Shown here: piece after piece, positions 19,623 through 29,813 of the stretch
Position numbering within the stretch: position 1 is the first letter of the stretch
Layout: every line of letters starts with the position of its first letter
DNA from: Bernardetia sp.
GTDB lineage: Bacteria > Bacteroidota > Bacteroidia > Cytophagales > Bernardetiaceae
Reading direction: 5' to 3'
Length of the DNA stretch: 64,000 nucleotides
NCBI GenBank assembly: GCA_020630575.1
Contig: JAHDBD010000019.1
Span: 1-64,000, forward strand
The notes under the pieces: generated by a model
Told to the model about the DNA's origin: nothing
Databases searched by the model: none
What the model saw: the letters and a program-made list of their open reading frames with translations, nothing else
Program-made: the position numbers and the translations under genes

Positions 19623-20600
19623 ATGAGCCTCAAACGCATACAAACTCCCATTCAATCCGAAATGAAAATCTTTGAACAAAAATTTAGAGATTTTATGCGT
19701 TCTGATGTAATGCTCTTAGATAAGATTACTAATTATATTGTCAAAAGTAAAGGTAAACAGATGCGACCCATGTTTGTCTTTCTTTCAGCTGGTATGTGTT
19801 CAGAATCTGGAACAATTGGAGAAGTAACTTATAGAGGAGCTTCTTTAGTAGAACTTTTACATACAGCAACACTCGTACACGATGATGTAGTGGATGAATC
19901 TAATTATAGAAGAGGATTTTTTTCGATAAATGCACTTTGGAAAAATAAAGTAGCTGTCTTGGTTGGGGATTATCTACTTTCTCGTGGTCTTTTATTGTCG
20001 ATAGACAATGGCGATTTTGAGCTTTTGCGTATCGTTTCGAATGCGGTCAGGGAAATGAGTGAAGGAGAATTATTACAAATAGAAAAATCAAGAAAGTTAG
20101 ATATTACAGAAGAGGTTTATTTTGAAATAATCAGGCAAAAAACGGCTACACTTATCTCAGCTTGTTGTGGAGTTGGTGCTGCATCATCAGGTGCAGACAA
20201 AGCAACAGTAGATTTAATGAAAGATTTTGGAGAAAAAATAGGAATTGCCTTTCAAATAAAAGATGATTTGTTTGATTACGGAACTGCCGAAGTAGGAAAG
20301 CCTTTAGGAATTGATATAAAAGAGAAAAAAATGACTTTGCCTTTAATTTATGCCCTAAAAAATGCTTCTGATAAAGATAGAAAACATATCATTTATTTAG
20401 TAAAAAATAAGAATAATAAAGCTGACAAGATAAATGAAGTGATAGAATTTGTAAGAAAATCAGGAGGAATAGAATATACCAAAACGGTTATGCAAACTTA
20501 TTATAAAGAAGCCATGGAAATGCTAAACATTTTTCCAGAATCTGAACACAAAACTTCGCTTATGGAACTTGTAAAGTATGCCATTGAGAGGGAGAAGTAA
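19623..20600 (+). CDS. polyprenyl (trans-isoprenyl) diphosphate synthase
   Basis: A 325-residue all-helical prenyl synthase that extends allylic diphosphates with isopentenyl diphosphate. Both Asp-rich motifs are present: DDVVDE (about residues 84-89, in LVHDDVVDESNYRRG) and the second motif in FQIKDDLFDYG. GKQMRPMFVFLSAGM is the IPP-binding region. Length and motifs fit octaprenyl/solanesyl-type synthases that make menaquinone side chains (IspB/SdsA), but chain length cannot be read with certainty from sequence. Transcribed from a likely promoter at 19566. Confidence 0.92.
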   Translation: MSLKRIQTPIQSEMKIFEQKFRDFMRSDVMLLDKITNYIVKSKGKQMRPMFVFLSAGMCSESGTIGEVTYRGASLVELLHTATLVHDDVVDESNYRRGFFSINALWKNKVAVLVGDYLLSRGLLLSIDNGDFELLRIVSNAVREMSEGELLQIEKSRKLDITEEVYFEIIRQKTATLISACCGVGAASSGADKATVDLMKDFGEKIGIAFQIKDDLFDYGTAEVGKPLGIDIKEKKMTLPLIYALKNASDKDRKHIIYLVKNKNNKADKINEVIEFVRKSGGIEYTKTVMQTYYKEAMEMLNIFPESEHKTSLMELVKYAIEREK

Positions 20601-20689
20601 ATCAGTTATCAGAAAATTGTATCTTTACATCTCTTGTTTTAAATTAAGTAAAATAATATTCTTTGTTTTAAATATCATTTACTACGACA

Positions 20690-21676
20690 ATGAAAAAAAT
20701 ATTCTTCTCATTATTTTTGCTTCTTCTTTGCATTTCAAATGCCTATTCTTGGGGTTTTTACGGACATCGTATTATCAATAGAATGGCAGTTTATACACTT
20801 CCACCAGAAATGTTTGGATTTTATAAAGCAAATATTCAATATATCACCGAAAATGCTGTCAATCCAGACCGTCGTAGGTATGCTGTTGAGGGGGAAGCTC
20901 CTCGCCATTATTTGGATATGGATATTTATGGAGATAGTGCTTGGCTAAAATTACCTCATCGTTGGAAAGATGCTGTTGAAAAATATTCAGAAGATACATT
21001 AATGGCGTATGGAATTGTTCCTTGGACAATAGAGCAATTTCGTTGGAAACTCACAAACGCCATGGAACGAGGAGATGCAGATGCTATTATACGTCTCTCA
21101 GCAGATTTAGGACATTATATTGGAGATTCGCATGTTCCTCTTCATTCTACTGAAAATTATAACGGACAACTTACTGGGCAGTACGGAATTCATGGTTTTT
21201 GGGAATCTCGTTTACCAGAACTCTATGCTTTACAATATGATTTTTTTGTAGGAAAAGCAGAATATATAGACAATACTCAAGAAAGAGCTTGGGACGCTAT
21301 TATCGGTTCGCATATTGCGCTAGATTCTGTTCTTCGTTTTGAAAAGCAACTTACTAAGCAAATGGGCGACGACCAAAAATGGAGTTATGAAACTCGTGGA
21401 AATAATACACAAAAACTTTATTCAAGACCTTTCTCAAAAGCCTACCACGATATGCTCAACGGACAAGTAGAACGAAGAATGAAACAATCTATCAAAACAG
21501 TAGGCGATTTTTGGCTAACCTGTTGGATAGATGCAGGACAACCCGATTTGAACAAACTTTTACTTTCTGCTGAAGAACAAGAAAAGCTAGGAAAAGAAAT
21601 GAAAGAGTTAGAACCTTCTGAAGGACAATCTGCTCCGACTTTGCCAGAAAAACCTAGAGAGCATGAGGGACATTAG
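20690..21676 (+). CDS. exported S1/P1 nuclease-like, zinc-dependent phospholipase C-family protein
   Basis: A 328-residue protein with a signal peptide ending ...SNAYS. The mature protein would begin with WGFYGHR; in S1/P1 nucleases and zinc phospholipase C the mature N-terminal Trp and the following His bind zinc. Other metal ligands are visible in LSADLGHYIGDSHVPLHS and GIHGFWES. The family hydrolyses phosphodiesters in single-stranded nucleic acids or phospholipids outside the cell; which substrate applies is unclear. The last 40 residues are a charged Glu/Pro tail. Confidence 0.8.
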   Translation: MKKIFFSLFLLLLCISNAYSWGFYGHRIINRMAVYTLPPEMFGFYKANIQYITENAVNPDRRRYAVEGEAPRHYLDMDIYGDSAWLKLPHRWKDAVEKYSEDTLMAYGIVPWTIEQFRWKLTNAMERGDADAIIRLSADLGHYIGDSHVPLHSTENYNGQLTGQYGIHGFWESRLPELYALQYDFFVGKAEYIDNTQERAWDAIIGSHIALDSVLRFEKQLTKQMGDDQKWSYETRGNNTQKLYSRPFSKAYHDMLNGQVERRMKQSIKTVGDFWLTCWIDAGQPDLNKLLLSAEEQEKLGKEMKELEPSEGQSAPTLPEKPREHEGH

Positions 21677-21809
21677 CCTTTTTGTTTTTATTTTATGTTA
21701 AAGGATTCACAATTTTAACTAAAAGCCATTTCAAAATAAATTCAAAGTGAGTTATTTTTCGTTATTTTGCAAATTAACTCTCAATGATAATTTAAATAAT
21801 TATACTTTA

Positions 21810-22505
21810 ATGAATAAGCTGTATTCTTCATTATTTACTAAGCAAAAAACAATTTTAGCAGTCTTTTTCTGTATTTTTTGCTGTTTATTTCTATCTTTCT
21901 CTATTTTTGCACAAGATACAAAAACAGATTCTTTGAATACTATCAAAGTAGATTCTACTTCACAGACTATCATTAAAAAAACAGTAAAAGATTCTGTAAA
22001 CACTAAAGACAAGTTACAAGTAAAGTTAGAGCCTAAATTCAAACTTCGTCCTCCTACTCGTGCCGCACTTCTTTCGGCTGCTTTACCAGGGGCTGGTCAG
22101 TATTATAATAAAAAAGCATGGGCTGTAAAAATACCCTTGGTTTATGTTGCTTTGGGTGTTCCTGCTTATCTTTCTATTTCAAATCATGCAAATTATCGTA
22201 CTTTTAGAGAAAATTATATATATATGCAAGACGAAAATCCAGCAACACAACCTGATGCTGATTTTGTCAATCGTTCGGCAGACCAAGTACAGCGTCAGCG
22301 AGATAGTTATCGTAGAGATAGAGATTTTTATATGATTATTACTGGACTTATTTATCTGCTCAATATTGGAGAAGCTACCACAACAGCACATTTCAACAAC
22401 TTTGATATTGATGATGACATTTCTTTTAAGTTCAAGCCTCAAATGGAAAGTGTTGGAATGAATGGAAATACACTAGGTGGAGTTTCTTTAGTAATGACTT
22501 TTTAG
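21810..22505 (+). CDS. DUF5683 membrane protein
   Basis: A 231-residue protein from the ATG at 21810. It has an N-terminal signal or membrane segment ending SIFAQD, a Lys/Thr/Ser/Asp-rich linker (about residues 30-75), then the DUF5683 core. That core shows PPTRAALLSAALPGAGQYYN followed by two membrane segments. This domain occurs in Bacteroidetes next to peptidoglycan and ParA/ParB genes; here it sits directly upstream of dapB, consistent with a cell-wall link (inference). Confidence 0.75.
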   Translation: MNKLYSSLFTKQKTILAVFFCIFCCLFLSFSIFAQDTKTDSLNTIKVDSTSQTIIKKTVKDSVNTKDKLQVKLEPKFKLRPPTRAALLSAALPGAGQYYNKKAWAVKIPLVYVALGVPAYLSISNHANYRTFRENYIYMQDENPATQPDADFVNRSADQVQRQRDSYRRDRDFYMIITGLIYLLNIGEATTTAHFNNFDIDDDISFKFKPQMESVGMNGNTLGGVSLVMTF

Positions 22506-22618
22506 GGATTAATGGTTAAGATTAATTCAATTTATAAACTCAATTATCTTGACTTATTTAGCTACTTGTATTCAACTAGTAACTCATGCTTGATAACTGA
22601 AAAACTGATAACTGATTT

Positions 22619-23368
22619 ATGAAAATTGCATTGTTAGGATACGGAAAAATGGGAAAGGAAATTGAAAAAATTGCTCTTCAAAAAGGTCATTCTATTTCTT
22701 TTCGTATTGATAGAAATAATAAAGAAGAATTACAAAAATTTTCTTCTCAAAACACCGATGTGGTCATTGAATTTACTTCGCCTGAAAGTGCTTTTGAAAA
22801 TGTAAAATTTTGCTTAGAAAAAGGCATTGCAGTAGTTTGTGGTTCGACAGGCTGGAATGAGCAAAAAAAAGAAATTGAAAAATTAGTTTTAGATAAAGCT
22901 AATTCTGAAAAAACAGCTTTCTTTTGGGCTTCTAATTTTAGTATTGGAGTAAATCTTTTTTTAGAAATTAATGCTTTTGCAGCCAAATTAATGCAAAATT
23001 ACGCTGATTATGATACTGAAATATTAGAAATCCATCATACAGAAAAAAAAGACGCTCCTAGTGGAACAGCTATCACATTAGCAGAAACAATTTTAGAAAA
23101 TTATAACTTAAAACAAGGTTGGCAATTAGTAGAAAAAAATGATAACAAGCATTCTATAAATGCAACTAGTATTCCTATCTTTGCAGAACGAGAAGAGGAT
23201 GTAAAAGGCACACACACTACTACTTACTCTTCTACTGTTGATGAGCTTTCGATTACTCATAAAGCCTATTCAAGAGAAGGATTTGCAAAAGGAGCAGTCT
23301 TGGCTGCCGAATTTTTGAAAGATAAAAAAGGTGTTTTTGGAATGAAAGATTTATTAAAAATGGACTAA
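22619..23368 (+). CDS. dapB: 4-hydroxy-tetrahydrodipicolinate reductase
   Basis: A 249-residue enzyme. It reduces 4-hydroxy-tetrahydrodipicolinate with NAD(P)H in the lysine/meso-diaminopimelate pathway, which supplies peptidoglycan. The N-terminal nucleotide-binding loop LLGYGKMGKEIE and the signature EIHHTEKKDAPSGTA (catalytic His and Lys) are both visible. Slightly shorter than the E. coli enzyme (273), as usual in Bacteroidetes. It lies 113 bp after the DUF5683 gene and 158 bp before lepB. Confidence 0.96.
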   Translation: MKIALLGYGKMGKEIEKIALQKGHSISFRIDRNNKEELQKFSSQNTDVVIEFTSPESAFENVKFCLEKGIAVVCGSTGWNEQKKEIEKLVLDKANSEKTAFFWASNFSIGVNLFLEINAFAAKLMQNYADYDTEILEIHHTEKKDAPSGTAITLAETILENYNLKQGWQLVEKNDNKHSINATSIPIFAEREEDVKGTHTTTYSSTVDELSITHKAYSREGFAKGAVLAAEFLKDKKGVFGMKDLLKMD

Positions 23369-23526
23369 TTTTAATAGTTAAATTACAAACTAGAATGTAA
23401 TAATTACTCTTTCTTAACTACCAATTCTGTATCTAATACATCAAAAATTTCGTTTTCGAAAAAAGTAAAACAGACTTTATAGTCTATCAAAAAAGCATTC
23501 TATTATACATATTAATAAAATAAATT

Positions 23527-24804
23527 ATGGCATTTTTCAAAAAAAATCAAACAGAAGAAGAGTCTAAAGACAAGACACCCAAAAAGAAAAAAAGTGTTGC
23601 TAGAGAATGGTTTGATTCAATTCTTTTCGCTGTTATTGCAGCTAGTTTGATTCGTTGGCTTCTATTTGAGCCTTTTCAAATTCCAACTTCTTCAATGGAA
23701 AATTCTCTTTTAGTAGGTGATTTTTTGTTTGTTAGTAAGATTCATTATGGCGCAAGAAGTACCAAAACACCTCTTCAAGTTCCACTTACCCATCAAAAAA
23801 TTTGGGGGACAGATTCTACAAAATCATATTTAGACTGGATTCAATTACCTCAATTTCGTTTACCAGGTTTTTCTGATATTGAACGCAATGATGTTATTGT
23901 TTTTAATTATCCAGCCGAAGAGCAGCATCCTAGCGACCTTCGAACCAATTATATCAAACGTTGTGTAGCCATTGCAGGTGATGAAATTGAAATAAAAGAC
24001 CGAATAATCTATGTAAATGGAAATCCAACAGAGTTTCCAGCTCAATCACAGCATAAATATTTAGTAATTGCTTCCGAACTTTTAAAGGCAGAAACATTTT
24101 ATGACCTTGGAATTCCGATAGATAATCAAACAGGAGCTGTACAGCCAACTCCTTATAATTATAATCAATATAATGATTTAGAGGGATCTATGAGTTCACT
24201 TCTTGAAAACACAAGTTCTACTTTTGAGGGAGCAGAAAAATATAAAGGACAAAATGTATATCCTTATATTATGGATTTAAGTCAAGAAGAAGTTGAGAAA
24301 TTGAAAAAATATCCTAAGTTATTTTTGGATATGATTGTAAGTGTAGATGCTCAAGATAACTTATTTCCTACCAACAGAAATTACTTAAACTGGGACATTA
24401 CAAAAACAGGTGCAAGTGCTTCTGATTTTGATTGGAAACTAGATAATTTTGGCCCTTTAAAAGTTCCAAATGAAGGTTGGAAAATGACTGTAACTCCTCA
24501 AAATCTAGCTTTATACGGAAAATATATTCAAGATTATGAAGGAAATGAGAATGTAGAGATTTCTAATGGAAAACTTAAGATTGATGGAAATGAACTTTCT
24601 GAATATGTCTTTAAGCAAAATTATTATTTTATGATGGGAGACAATCGTCATTCGTCTGCTGATTCTCGTTTTTGGGGATTTGTTCCTGAAGACCATATTG
24701 TAGGAAAGGCAACCATGGTATTTATGTCTATTGACCCTGATTTCAACAAAGGTGGTGTTTTTAGTCGCATGCGTTGGGATAGAGCTTTTACAGTGATTGA
24801 GTAA
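23527..24804 (+). CDS. lepB: signal peptidase I
   Basis: A 425-residue inner-membrane serine/lysine protease that removes signal peptides. A charged N-terminus is followed by a membrane helix (about 33-52). Catalytic Ser is in PTSSMENSLLVGDFLFV and catalytic Lys in NYIKRCVAIAGDEIEI. The C-terminal box MMGDNRHSSADSRFWG is also present. About 200 residues separate the Lys box from the MGDNR box, far more than in E. coli; long insertions of this kind are typical of Bacteroidetes signal peptidases. Expected to process the many exported proteins encoded nearby. Confidence 0.95.
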   Translation: MAFFKKNQTEEESKDKTPKKKKSVAREWFDSILFAVIAASLIRWLLFEPFQIPTSSMENSLLVGDFLFVSKIHYGARSTKTPLQVPLTHQKIWGTDSTKSYLDWIQLPQFRLPGFSDIERNDVIVFNYPAEEQHPSDLRTNYIKRCVAIAGDEIEIKDRIIYVNGNPTEFPAQSQHKYLVIASELLKAETFYDLGIPIDNQTGAVQPTPYNYNQYNDLEGSMSSLLENTSSTFEGAEKYKGQNVYPYIMDLSQEEVEKLKKYPKLFLDMIVSVDAQDNLFPTNRNYLNWDITKTGASASDFDWKLDNFGPLKVPNEGWKMTVTPQNLALYGKYIQDYEGNENVEISNGKLKIDGNELSEYVFKQNYYFMMGDNRHSSADSRFWGFVPEDHIVGKATMVFMSIDPDFNKGGVFSRMRWDRAFTVIE

Positions 24805-25010
24805 ACTTTACAGTTATCAGTAATCAATTACCGTAATCAGTTAAATGCAAAATGCTTTTTTTTGATGAGGTAACGTTTGTTGATAACTAAAGCTGACGAA
24901 AAATATTATTTTAAATAACAGTCATCTTACCTCTATTCAAACTCATTTAGAAAGAAATGAAACATATTGAAATTAAATGGTTAATGATAACTGATAACTG
25001 ATAACTGATT

Positions 25011-25892
25011 ATGAAAGGAATTATTTTAGCTGGAGGTTCTGGAACACGTTTGCATCCTCTAACGCTCGTAATGAGTAAACAACTTTTACCTGTTTATGAT
25101 AAACCAATGATTTATTATCCTCTTTCGGTTTTGATGCAAGCAGGAATTAAGGACATTTTGATAATCACAACACCACATGATAACCCAAATTTTGTCAATC
25201 TTTTAGGAGATGGTTCACAGTTTGGATGCAACTTCGAATATGCTATTCAAGAAGTTCCAAACGGACTTGCACAAGCATTTGTGATTGGAGAAAAATTTAT
25301 TGGAGATGATAGTGTAGCTCTTATTTTGGGAGACAACATTTTTTATGGTACAGGTCTACAACAAACCCTTAAAAAGAGCCAAAAGCCAACTGGAGGAATT
25401 GTTTTTGCCTATCATGTAGCTGACCCTGAAAGATACGGAGTCGTAGAATTTGACAAAGACAAAAAAGCTATTTCTATTGAAGAAAAACCTTTAAAACCAA
25501 AATCAAATTTTGCTGTACCAGGTCTTTATTTTTATGACAATGATGTGATAGAAATTGCCAAAACGTTAGAGCCTTCTGCACGAGGAGAGTACGAAATTAC
25601 AGATATTAACAAGCATTACTTAAAAAAGGGAAAACTCTCTGTTGAGATAATGGACAGAGGAACAGCTTGGTTAGATACAGGAACTTTTCACTCTTTAATG
25701 CAAGCAGGACAGTTTGTAGAAGTCATTGAAGCAAGACAAGATTTAAAAGTCGGTTGTATTGAAGAAATTGCTTATAAAGAAGGTTTTATTTCTGCTGAAA
25801 AGTTAGAAAAACTTGCAAAACCATTGGTAAAAAGTGGCTATGGTTCATATCTTTTGAAAATTTTGGCTCAAGAAAAGGAATTTGGGAAGTAA
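25011..25892 (+). CDS. rfbA: glucose-1-phosphate thymidylyltransferase
   Basis: A 293-residue nucleotidyltransferase of standard RmlA length. It makes dTDP-glucose from dTTP and glucose 1-phosphate, the first step to dTDP-rhamnose and other deoxysugars of surface polysaccharides. The activating loop [11 protein letters not shown] is at residues 8-18, with [17 protein letters not shown] following, and LGDNIFYG and EYEITDIN further on. rfbB/C/D are not adjacent. The run of TAACTGA-like heptamers just before the start codon is noted elsewhere. Confidence 0.95.
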   Translation: MKGIILAGGSGTRLHPLTLVMSKQLLPVYDKPMIYYPLSVLMQAGIKDILIITTPHDNPNFVNLLGDGSQFGCNFEYAIQEVPNGLAQAFVIGEKFIGDDSVALILGDNIFYGTGLQQTLKKSQKPTGGIVFAYHVADPERYGVVEFDKDKKAISIEEKPLKPKSNFAVPGLYFYDNDVIEIAKTLEPSARGEYEITDINKHYLKKGKLSVEIMDRGTAWLDTGTFHSLMQAGQFVEVIEARQDLKVGCIEEIAYKEGFISAEKLEKLAKPLVKSGYGSYLLKILAQEKEFGK

Positions 25893-25930
25893 AAGTATCA
25901 CTTACCTTTTAAGGTACAAGAAATTATAAT

Positions 25931-25961
25931 AGCACAAGGTTTTGTCTTGTGCTTTCTTTTT
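25931..25961 (+). terminator. terminator downstream of rfbA
   Basis: AGCACAAG, 7-nt loop, CTTGTGCT, followed by TTCTTTTT. It lies 39 bp past the rfbA stop codon. Confidence 0.75.
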
Positions 25962-25992
25962 GGCATCTATTTTAACACTAACTATTCAGAAA

Positions 25993-27141
25993 ATGAAAGT
26001 TCCTGCTATTTTACTATTATTTTTACTTACCTGTTTTAATGGATTTTCTTTTGCACAAAATACTGCAACCGTAGAAGAAGGTAAAAAAGAAGAATATACT
26101 TTAGAAATTGCTTCTAAGTTTTATAATATTGCTTCTGTACCACCTAATGACCGAGATGTTTTCAAAATTATTGAGATTTGGAAAGAATATTTACAGACAC
26201 AAAATGATTCTTTACTGCTAAAAACAAAATATCTCACACCTGATTATTTAGAAGCAATGAAAGGTCAGATTTTTTATGATTATATGCATAAATCATTTTT
26301 TCACTATCAAATCTTAGATTATAAAAGAGAAAAAAATACTTATCTAATAGATACTCATTTATATCAATTATTCAAAAATGACTCTACCATAACTACACTT
26401 AGTATTTTTCAAGTTCGTGCTATTCCTGTGGGAGATACTTATAAGATTCAGTTTATGATAGAGGAAAATATGCCTAAGCTTGAGAATAGAGAAATAAGTA
26501 ATATAAATTATTATTATCTACCTTCTCAACATACTTTTTCAGAAGAAAACGCTAGAAAAGCTAGTATTTTTTATCACGCAACCATCAAAGCGTTTAATCA
26601 CATCCCAAGTAAAAAAATGCAGTATTTTATATTTCCCACAGCTCAAGATATGTTTGCTTTTTGGGGACATAAAACTTATTTTACTCCAGGTGTAGTAATG
26701 TTAAAAGAAAATAAAGGAATTTTTATTACTCATCCGTCTGAGTGCTATAAACATGAAATAGTACATTATATTTTTGGCAAATATGACCCTCATTATATCT
26801 TTTCAGAGGGTATGGCTACTTGGTGGTCACAAGAATCTAATTATTATACACCTTTGAAAGAATATATAGAGGATATAAAAAAAGAAGATTATCAAAATCC
26901 AAAAATAATGAAGAAAATGATTATCCGAAAATACTATCCAATTCCCAATGCTTATTATGGTATTGGTGCTGTTCTGATGAGAGAAGCCTACAAAAAAGGG
27001 GGAAAAGATTTAGTAAAGAAAATTATGAGTACCACAAAAGAAGACAATGAATTAGAAGTGATAGGTAAATATTTTGAGTTAGAAACCGAAGAAGAAATCA
27101 TCAACTTTGTTATTGAACTAGTCAAAAATTACACATCATAA
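25993..27141 (+). CDS. exported HExxH metallopeptidase-like protein (peptidase MA/gluzincin type)
   Basis: A 382-residue protein with a signal peptide ending GFSFAQN; the start at 25993 is chosen for this. The C-terminal half holds a zinc-peptidase motif, KHEIVHYIFG, followed 14 residues after the second His by SEGMATWW, whose Glu is the expected third ligand of gluzincins. The N-terminal half (about 40-170) looks like a small alpha/beta domain with no family I can name. Probably a periplasmic or surface peptidase. It follows the rfbA terminator and is likely transcribed alone. Confidence 0.7.
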   Translation: MKVPAILLLFLLTCFNGFSFAQNTATVEEGKKEEYTLEIASKFYNIASVPPNDRDVFKIIEIWKEYLQTQNDSLLLKTKYLTPDYLEAMKGQIFYDYMHKSFFHYQILDYKREKNTYLIDTHLYQLFKNDSTITTLSIFQVRAIPVGDTYKIQFMIEENMPKLENREISNINYYYLPSQHTFSEENARKASIFYHATIKAFNHIPSKKMQYFIFPTAQDMFAFWGHKTYFTPGVVMLKENKGIFITHPSECYKHEIVHYIFGKYDPHYIFSEGMATWWSQESNYYTPLKEYIEDIKKEDYQNPKIMKKMIIRKYYPIPNAYYGIGAVLMREAYKKGGKDLVKKIMSTTKEDNELEVIGKYFELETEEEIINFVIELVKNYTS

Positions 27142-27194
27142 TATTCAAGAAACTGTATTTCCATTAATCACTAATCGTTTATAACTAATCACTA

Positions 27195-29483
27195 CTATAT
27201 TTCAATTCCAATAACAGTAATATCATCTCGTTGTGGAGTATCTTGTTGATGTAAATCTAGCATTTCCATAAGCTCAACATATTGTTCTTCCATTGGTAAA
27301 TTAACTATTTCTTGCAATGTTTCTTCAAACTTTCTTGAACCTATTTTCTTTCCCTTTGCATTAGGTTGGTCTATCAATCCATCACTTGTCAGATAGAGTT
27401 TTGCTCCCTTTTGAAGTTGTATTCGTTCACAAATAAAAGCTTTTTCCTTTCTAGTGACTCCTCCAATAGATTTTCGTGTTCCTTGTAGTGTTTGTAATTT
27501 AGCCTTGTTGGTATTATTATCATTTACTTCATTTTCAGCATAATACAAAGGTCGTTTTGCACCTGTAAAGTAAACCGTTCGTTCTGTTTCGGTTGTTTCT
27601 TCTACAATACAGAGAGCTACATCCATTCCATCAGCATTTGCTTTTTCGTCTTGGCGAAGTGCTTTTTGAATTTTTTGATGCAGAGCTTCCAGTATTTTAT
27701 CTGAATCATACGTATTTTTTAAATGGACAATTTCATTGAGTAAAATAATTCCAATGACAGACATAAATGCCCCAGGAACTCCGTGTCCTGTACAATCAAC
27801 GGCAGCAATAATTTTTTTGGTAATCTCTCCACGTTGTAATTCGATGGGAGAACGACGAGGAATAATAGAAGGTGCAGCCGTTTGAATAGTTGCAGTCCAA
27901 TAAAAATCGCCACTTACAATATCTTTAGGACGAAAAATCACAAAATGCTTCTCAAAAGTTTGATAGAGTGTTTCTTGAGAAGGTAAAATAGCTTGTTGTA
28001 TTTTTTCGGCATAGCGAATCGAATCCGTCATTTGCTTATTTTGATGCGAAATTTCATTAGACTGTAATTGTAACTGTTCGCTTTGTGTCAAGATTTCTAT
28101 TTGTTTCTCTTCTAAAAGCATTGTTTTTTCTGTCAAATCATTGGTTCTTTGAATGACTTTGTCTTCTAACTCTTTATTTTTTGCTTCAATGAGAGCCTGT
28201 TTTTCTCTTTCTTGTTGAAGTTTGTTATGAATAAGTTGTTTTCTAGTTTGATTAAAAGTAGCAGCCAAACCATAAGAAAAAAGAGCCATTTGAAGTGTAA
28301 TACTAGCCAAAACTATCGTTTCCAAATACCTAGAAGCATCAATAAAAAGTAGTAACTCTAACGAATAAATTGTAATAGCAATTACAAAAAATGAGTTTCC
28401 CCAAAGAAAATATTTCACATTTTTATGACCTTCATAATAGCTTTTTAAACCTGCAAAAAGAAGTGAAATTAAAGAAAGAGGTAAAATAATTGTTGTCAAA
28501 ACTCTTCCCAAATGCCAAAAACGCAAGAAATAAAGAAGTGTAATTCCTAAAGTAACATAGACCAAAACTTGAATAAATTTATGCCAACGAGGCGCAAAAA
28601 TAATTGTTTTGAGATGGTCTTTTCCAAACATGAGTAATGCAAAAACAGACAAAATCCCACTAAAAAGTCGTACTCCAACATCAAGACGAGGAAATTCCAT
28701 CAAAAAAAGTTCTCCTAACTGTCCGATATTACTAAAAATGTATGTAAAAATCAGAAAATTATATAGAACATAAAAAATATACTGCCTATCTCTAAGCGCA
28801 ATAAAAACAAGTAAATTATAAATGAGCATTACCCAAATAGCACCATAAAAAAAGTTATGAAAACTACGGGCTGTCAGAAATTCGGCTTCATAACCATCGG
28901 GAGTATAAGCTGTAAACCATCTTCTGAGTGAATAGCGAGCATCTTGACTAGAAAGTTTTGTACTACTATGCAGACGAAAGAAAAATATCTTCGTGCTTTG
29001 AGGAGGAATTTCTAGCATAGAAACCGAAATACCACCTCTTTTTACACCTCTTTCAGAGCGAGGAATTAATGAACCACCAAGCTGAGTAGAATAAACACCA
29101 TCTCTTTCCTCTATAAAAAGCATGACAGAATCTATAAAACCAGTTGGAACAAGCAGTTTTTGAGTAGAAAAATGTGGATTTTGAATAGTCAAACGCAGCC
29201 AATATGTAGCTACATCTTCCGAAATATCATGTAGCCCATAGGGAGTAAAAGAATATGGATTTAAACTTTTAAAAGTATAACTATTTTCTTTGTCCTTAAA
29301 AACATCAAAATAGCTATTTAATTCATATTCTTCTTTTAAAGAATCCAAAATCAGTACACGTTCTTTGTCTATATTTTTTGTGAAAGGCTGAGCAATTAAT
29401 TCTGTTGAAAAAACAAAAACACATAGAAAGTAAACTCCAAAAAGGAGGATACTTAAAAACCCATCTATTTTTATTTTTTTCAT
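27195..29483 (-). CDS. 7TMR-DISM sensor with SpoIIE-type PP2C phosphatase
   Basis: A 762-residue protein. A signal peptide is followed by an extracellular DISM domain (about 40-180, beta sandwich with YWLRLTIQNPHFSTQKLLV), seven membrane helices (about 195-400), a coiled coil (about 405-490) and a SpoIIE-type Ser/Thr phosphatase (about 510-762). The phosphatase shows SGDFYWT, AAVDCTGHGVPGAFMS, VALCIVE and LTSDGLIDQPN, which supply the metal-binding Asp residues. Such proteins usually dephosphorylate an anti-sigma-factor antagonist in response to an extracellular ligand. No antagonist or switch kinase is next to it. Confidence 0.9.
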   Translation of the reverse strand: MKKIKIDGFLSILLFGVYFLCVFVFSTELIAQPFTKNIDKERVLILDSLKEEYELNSYFDVFKDKENSYTFKSLNPYSFTPYGLHDISEDVATYWLRLTIQNPHFSTQKLLVPTGFIDSVMLFIEERDGVYSTQLGGSLIPRSERGVKRGGISVSMLEIPPQSTKIFFFRLHSSTKLSSQDARYSLRRWFTAYTPDGYEAEFLTARSFHNFFYGAIWVMLIYNLLVFIALRDRQYIFYVLYNFLIFTYIFSNIGQLGELFLMEFPRLDVGVRLFSGILSVFALLMFGKDHLKTIIFAPRWHKFIQVLVYVTLGITLLYFLRFWHLGRVLTTIILPLSLISLLFAGLKSYYEGHKNVKYFLWGNSFFVIAITIYSLELLLFIDASRYLETIVLASITLQMALFSYGLAATFNQTRKQLIHNKLQQEREKQALIEAKNKELEDKVIQRTNDLTEKTMLLEEKQIEILTQSEQLQLQSNEISHQNKQMTDSIRYAEKIQQAILPSQETLYQTFEKHFVIFRPKDIVSGDFYWTATIQTAAPSIIPRRSPIELQRGEITKKIIAAVDCTGHGVPGAFMSVIGIILLNEIVHLKNTYDSDKILEALHQKIQKALRQDEKANADGMDVALCIVEETTETERTVYFTGAKRPLYYAENEVNDNNTNKAKLQTLQGTRKSIGGVTRKEKAFICERIQLQKGAKLYLTSDGLIDQPNAKGKKIGSRKFEETLQEIVNLPMEEQYVELMEMLDLHQQDTPQRDDITVIGIEI

Positions 29484-29813
29484 GTAAAATTTCGTTTTTT
29501 GTTCTTCTATGCAAATTACATGATTGTTGGTTAAGATTGAAAATTATTTTGAATTAGTAGATAATTTATAAAATCTATATTGTTACAAGAAAAAGAATTA
29601 AATCAATTTAAGATTTTGTAAAAAGCTGAAAATCAAATTTTTACATAAAATAGAATGATTTTAGTAAACATTACGATTGCAGAAACGTATTTTTAATGTT
29701 AAGTTCGTAAGTTAGAGTTTTAAGAGGTTTAAACCCTAAGGGTTTTGAAAACCCTTAGGGTTTCGCTATTTACTATATTCATCATTAAAACTAACCACTA
29801 TCTCTATTCAATT
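29484..29813. promoter_or_regulatory. divergent intergenic region (SpoIIE gene / moxR)
   Basis: 330 bp between divergent genes. It is very AT-rich and carries one clear structure, the palindrome at 29731-29763 lying 50 bp before the moxR start. I see no convincing TTG/TAnnTTTG promoter pair and no further gene. Confidence 0.5.
29731..29763. repeat. palindromic element, CCCTAAGGG family, copy 2
   Basis: A 16-bp perfect inverted repeat with a 1-nt loop (arm AAACCCTAAGGGTTTT). It shares its outer arms with the element at 2374-2407 but has TTTT/AAAA in place of TCTT/AAGA in the inner stem, so pairing is kept while the bases change. Here it lies in front of a gene rather than after one. Confidence 0.85.

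Noticed and set aside
22590..25010. TAACTGA-like heptamer runs just before dapB and rfbA
   Set aside because: Short, imperfect AT-rich direct repeats; similar runs of AATTCGTAATT and TTAGTGATTA occur in many gaps of this genome. They look like low-complexity intergenic sequence rather than sites.
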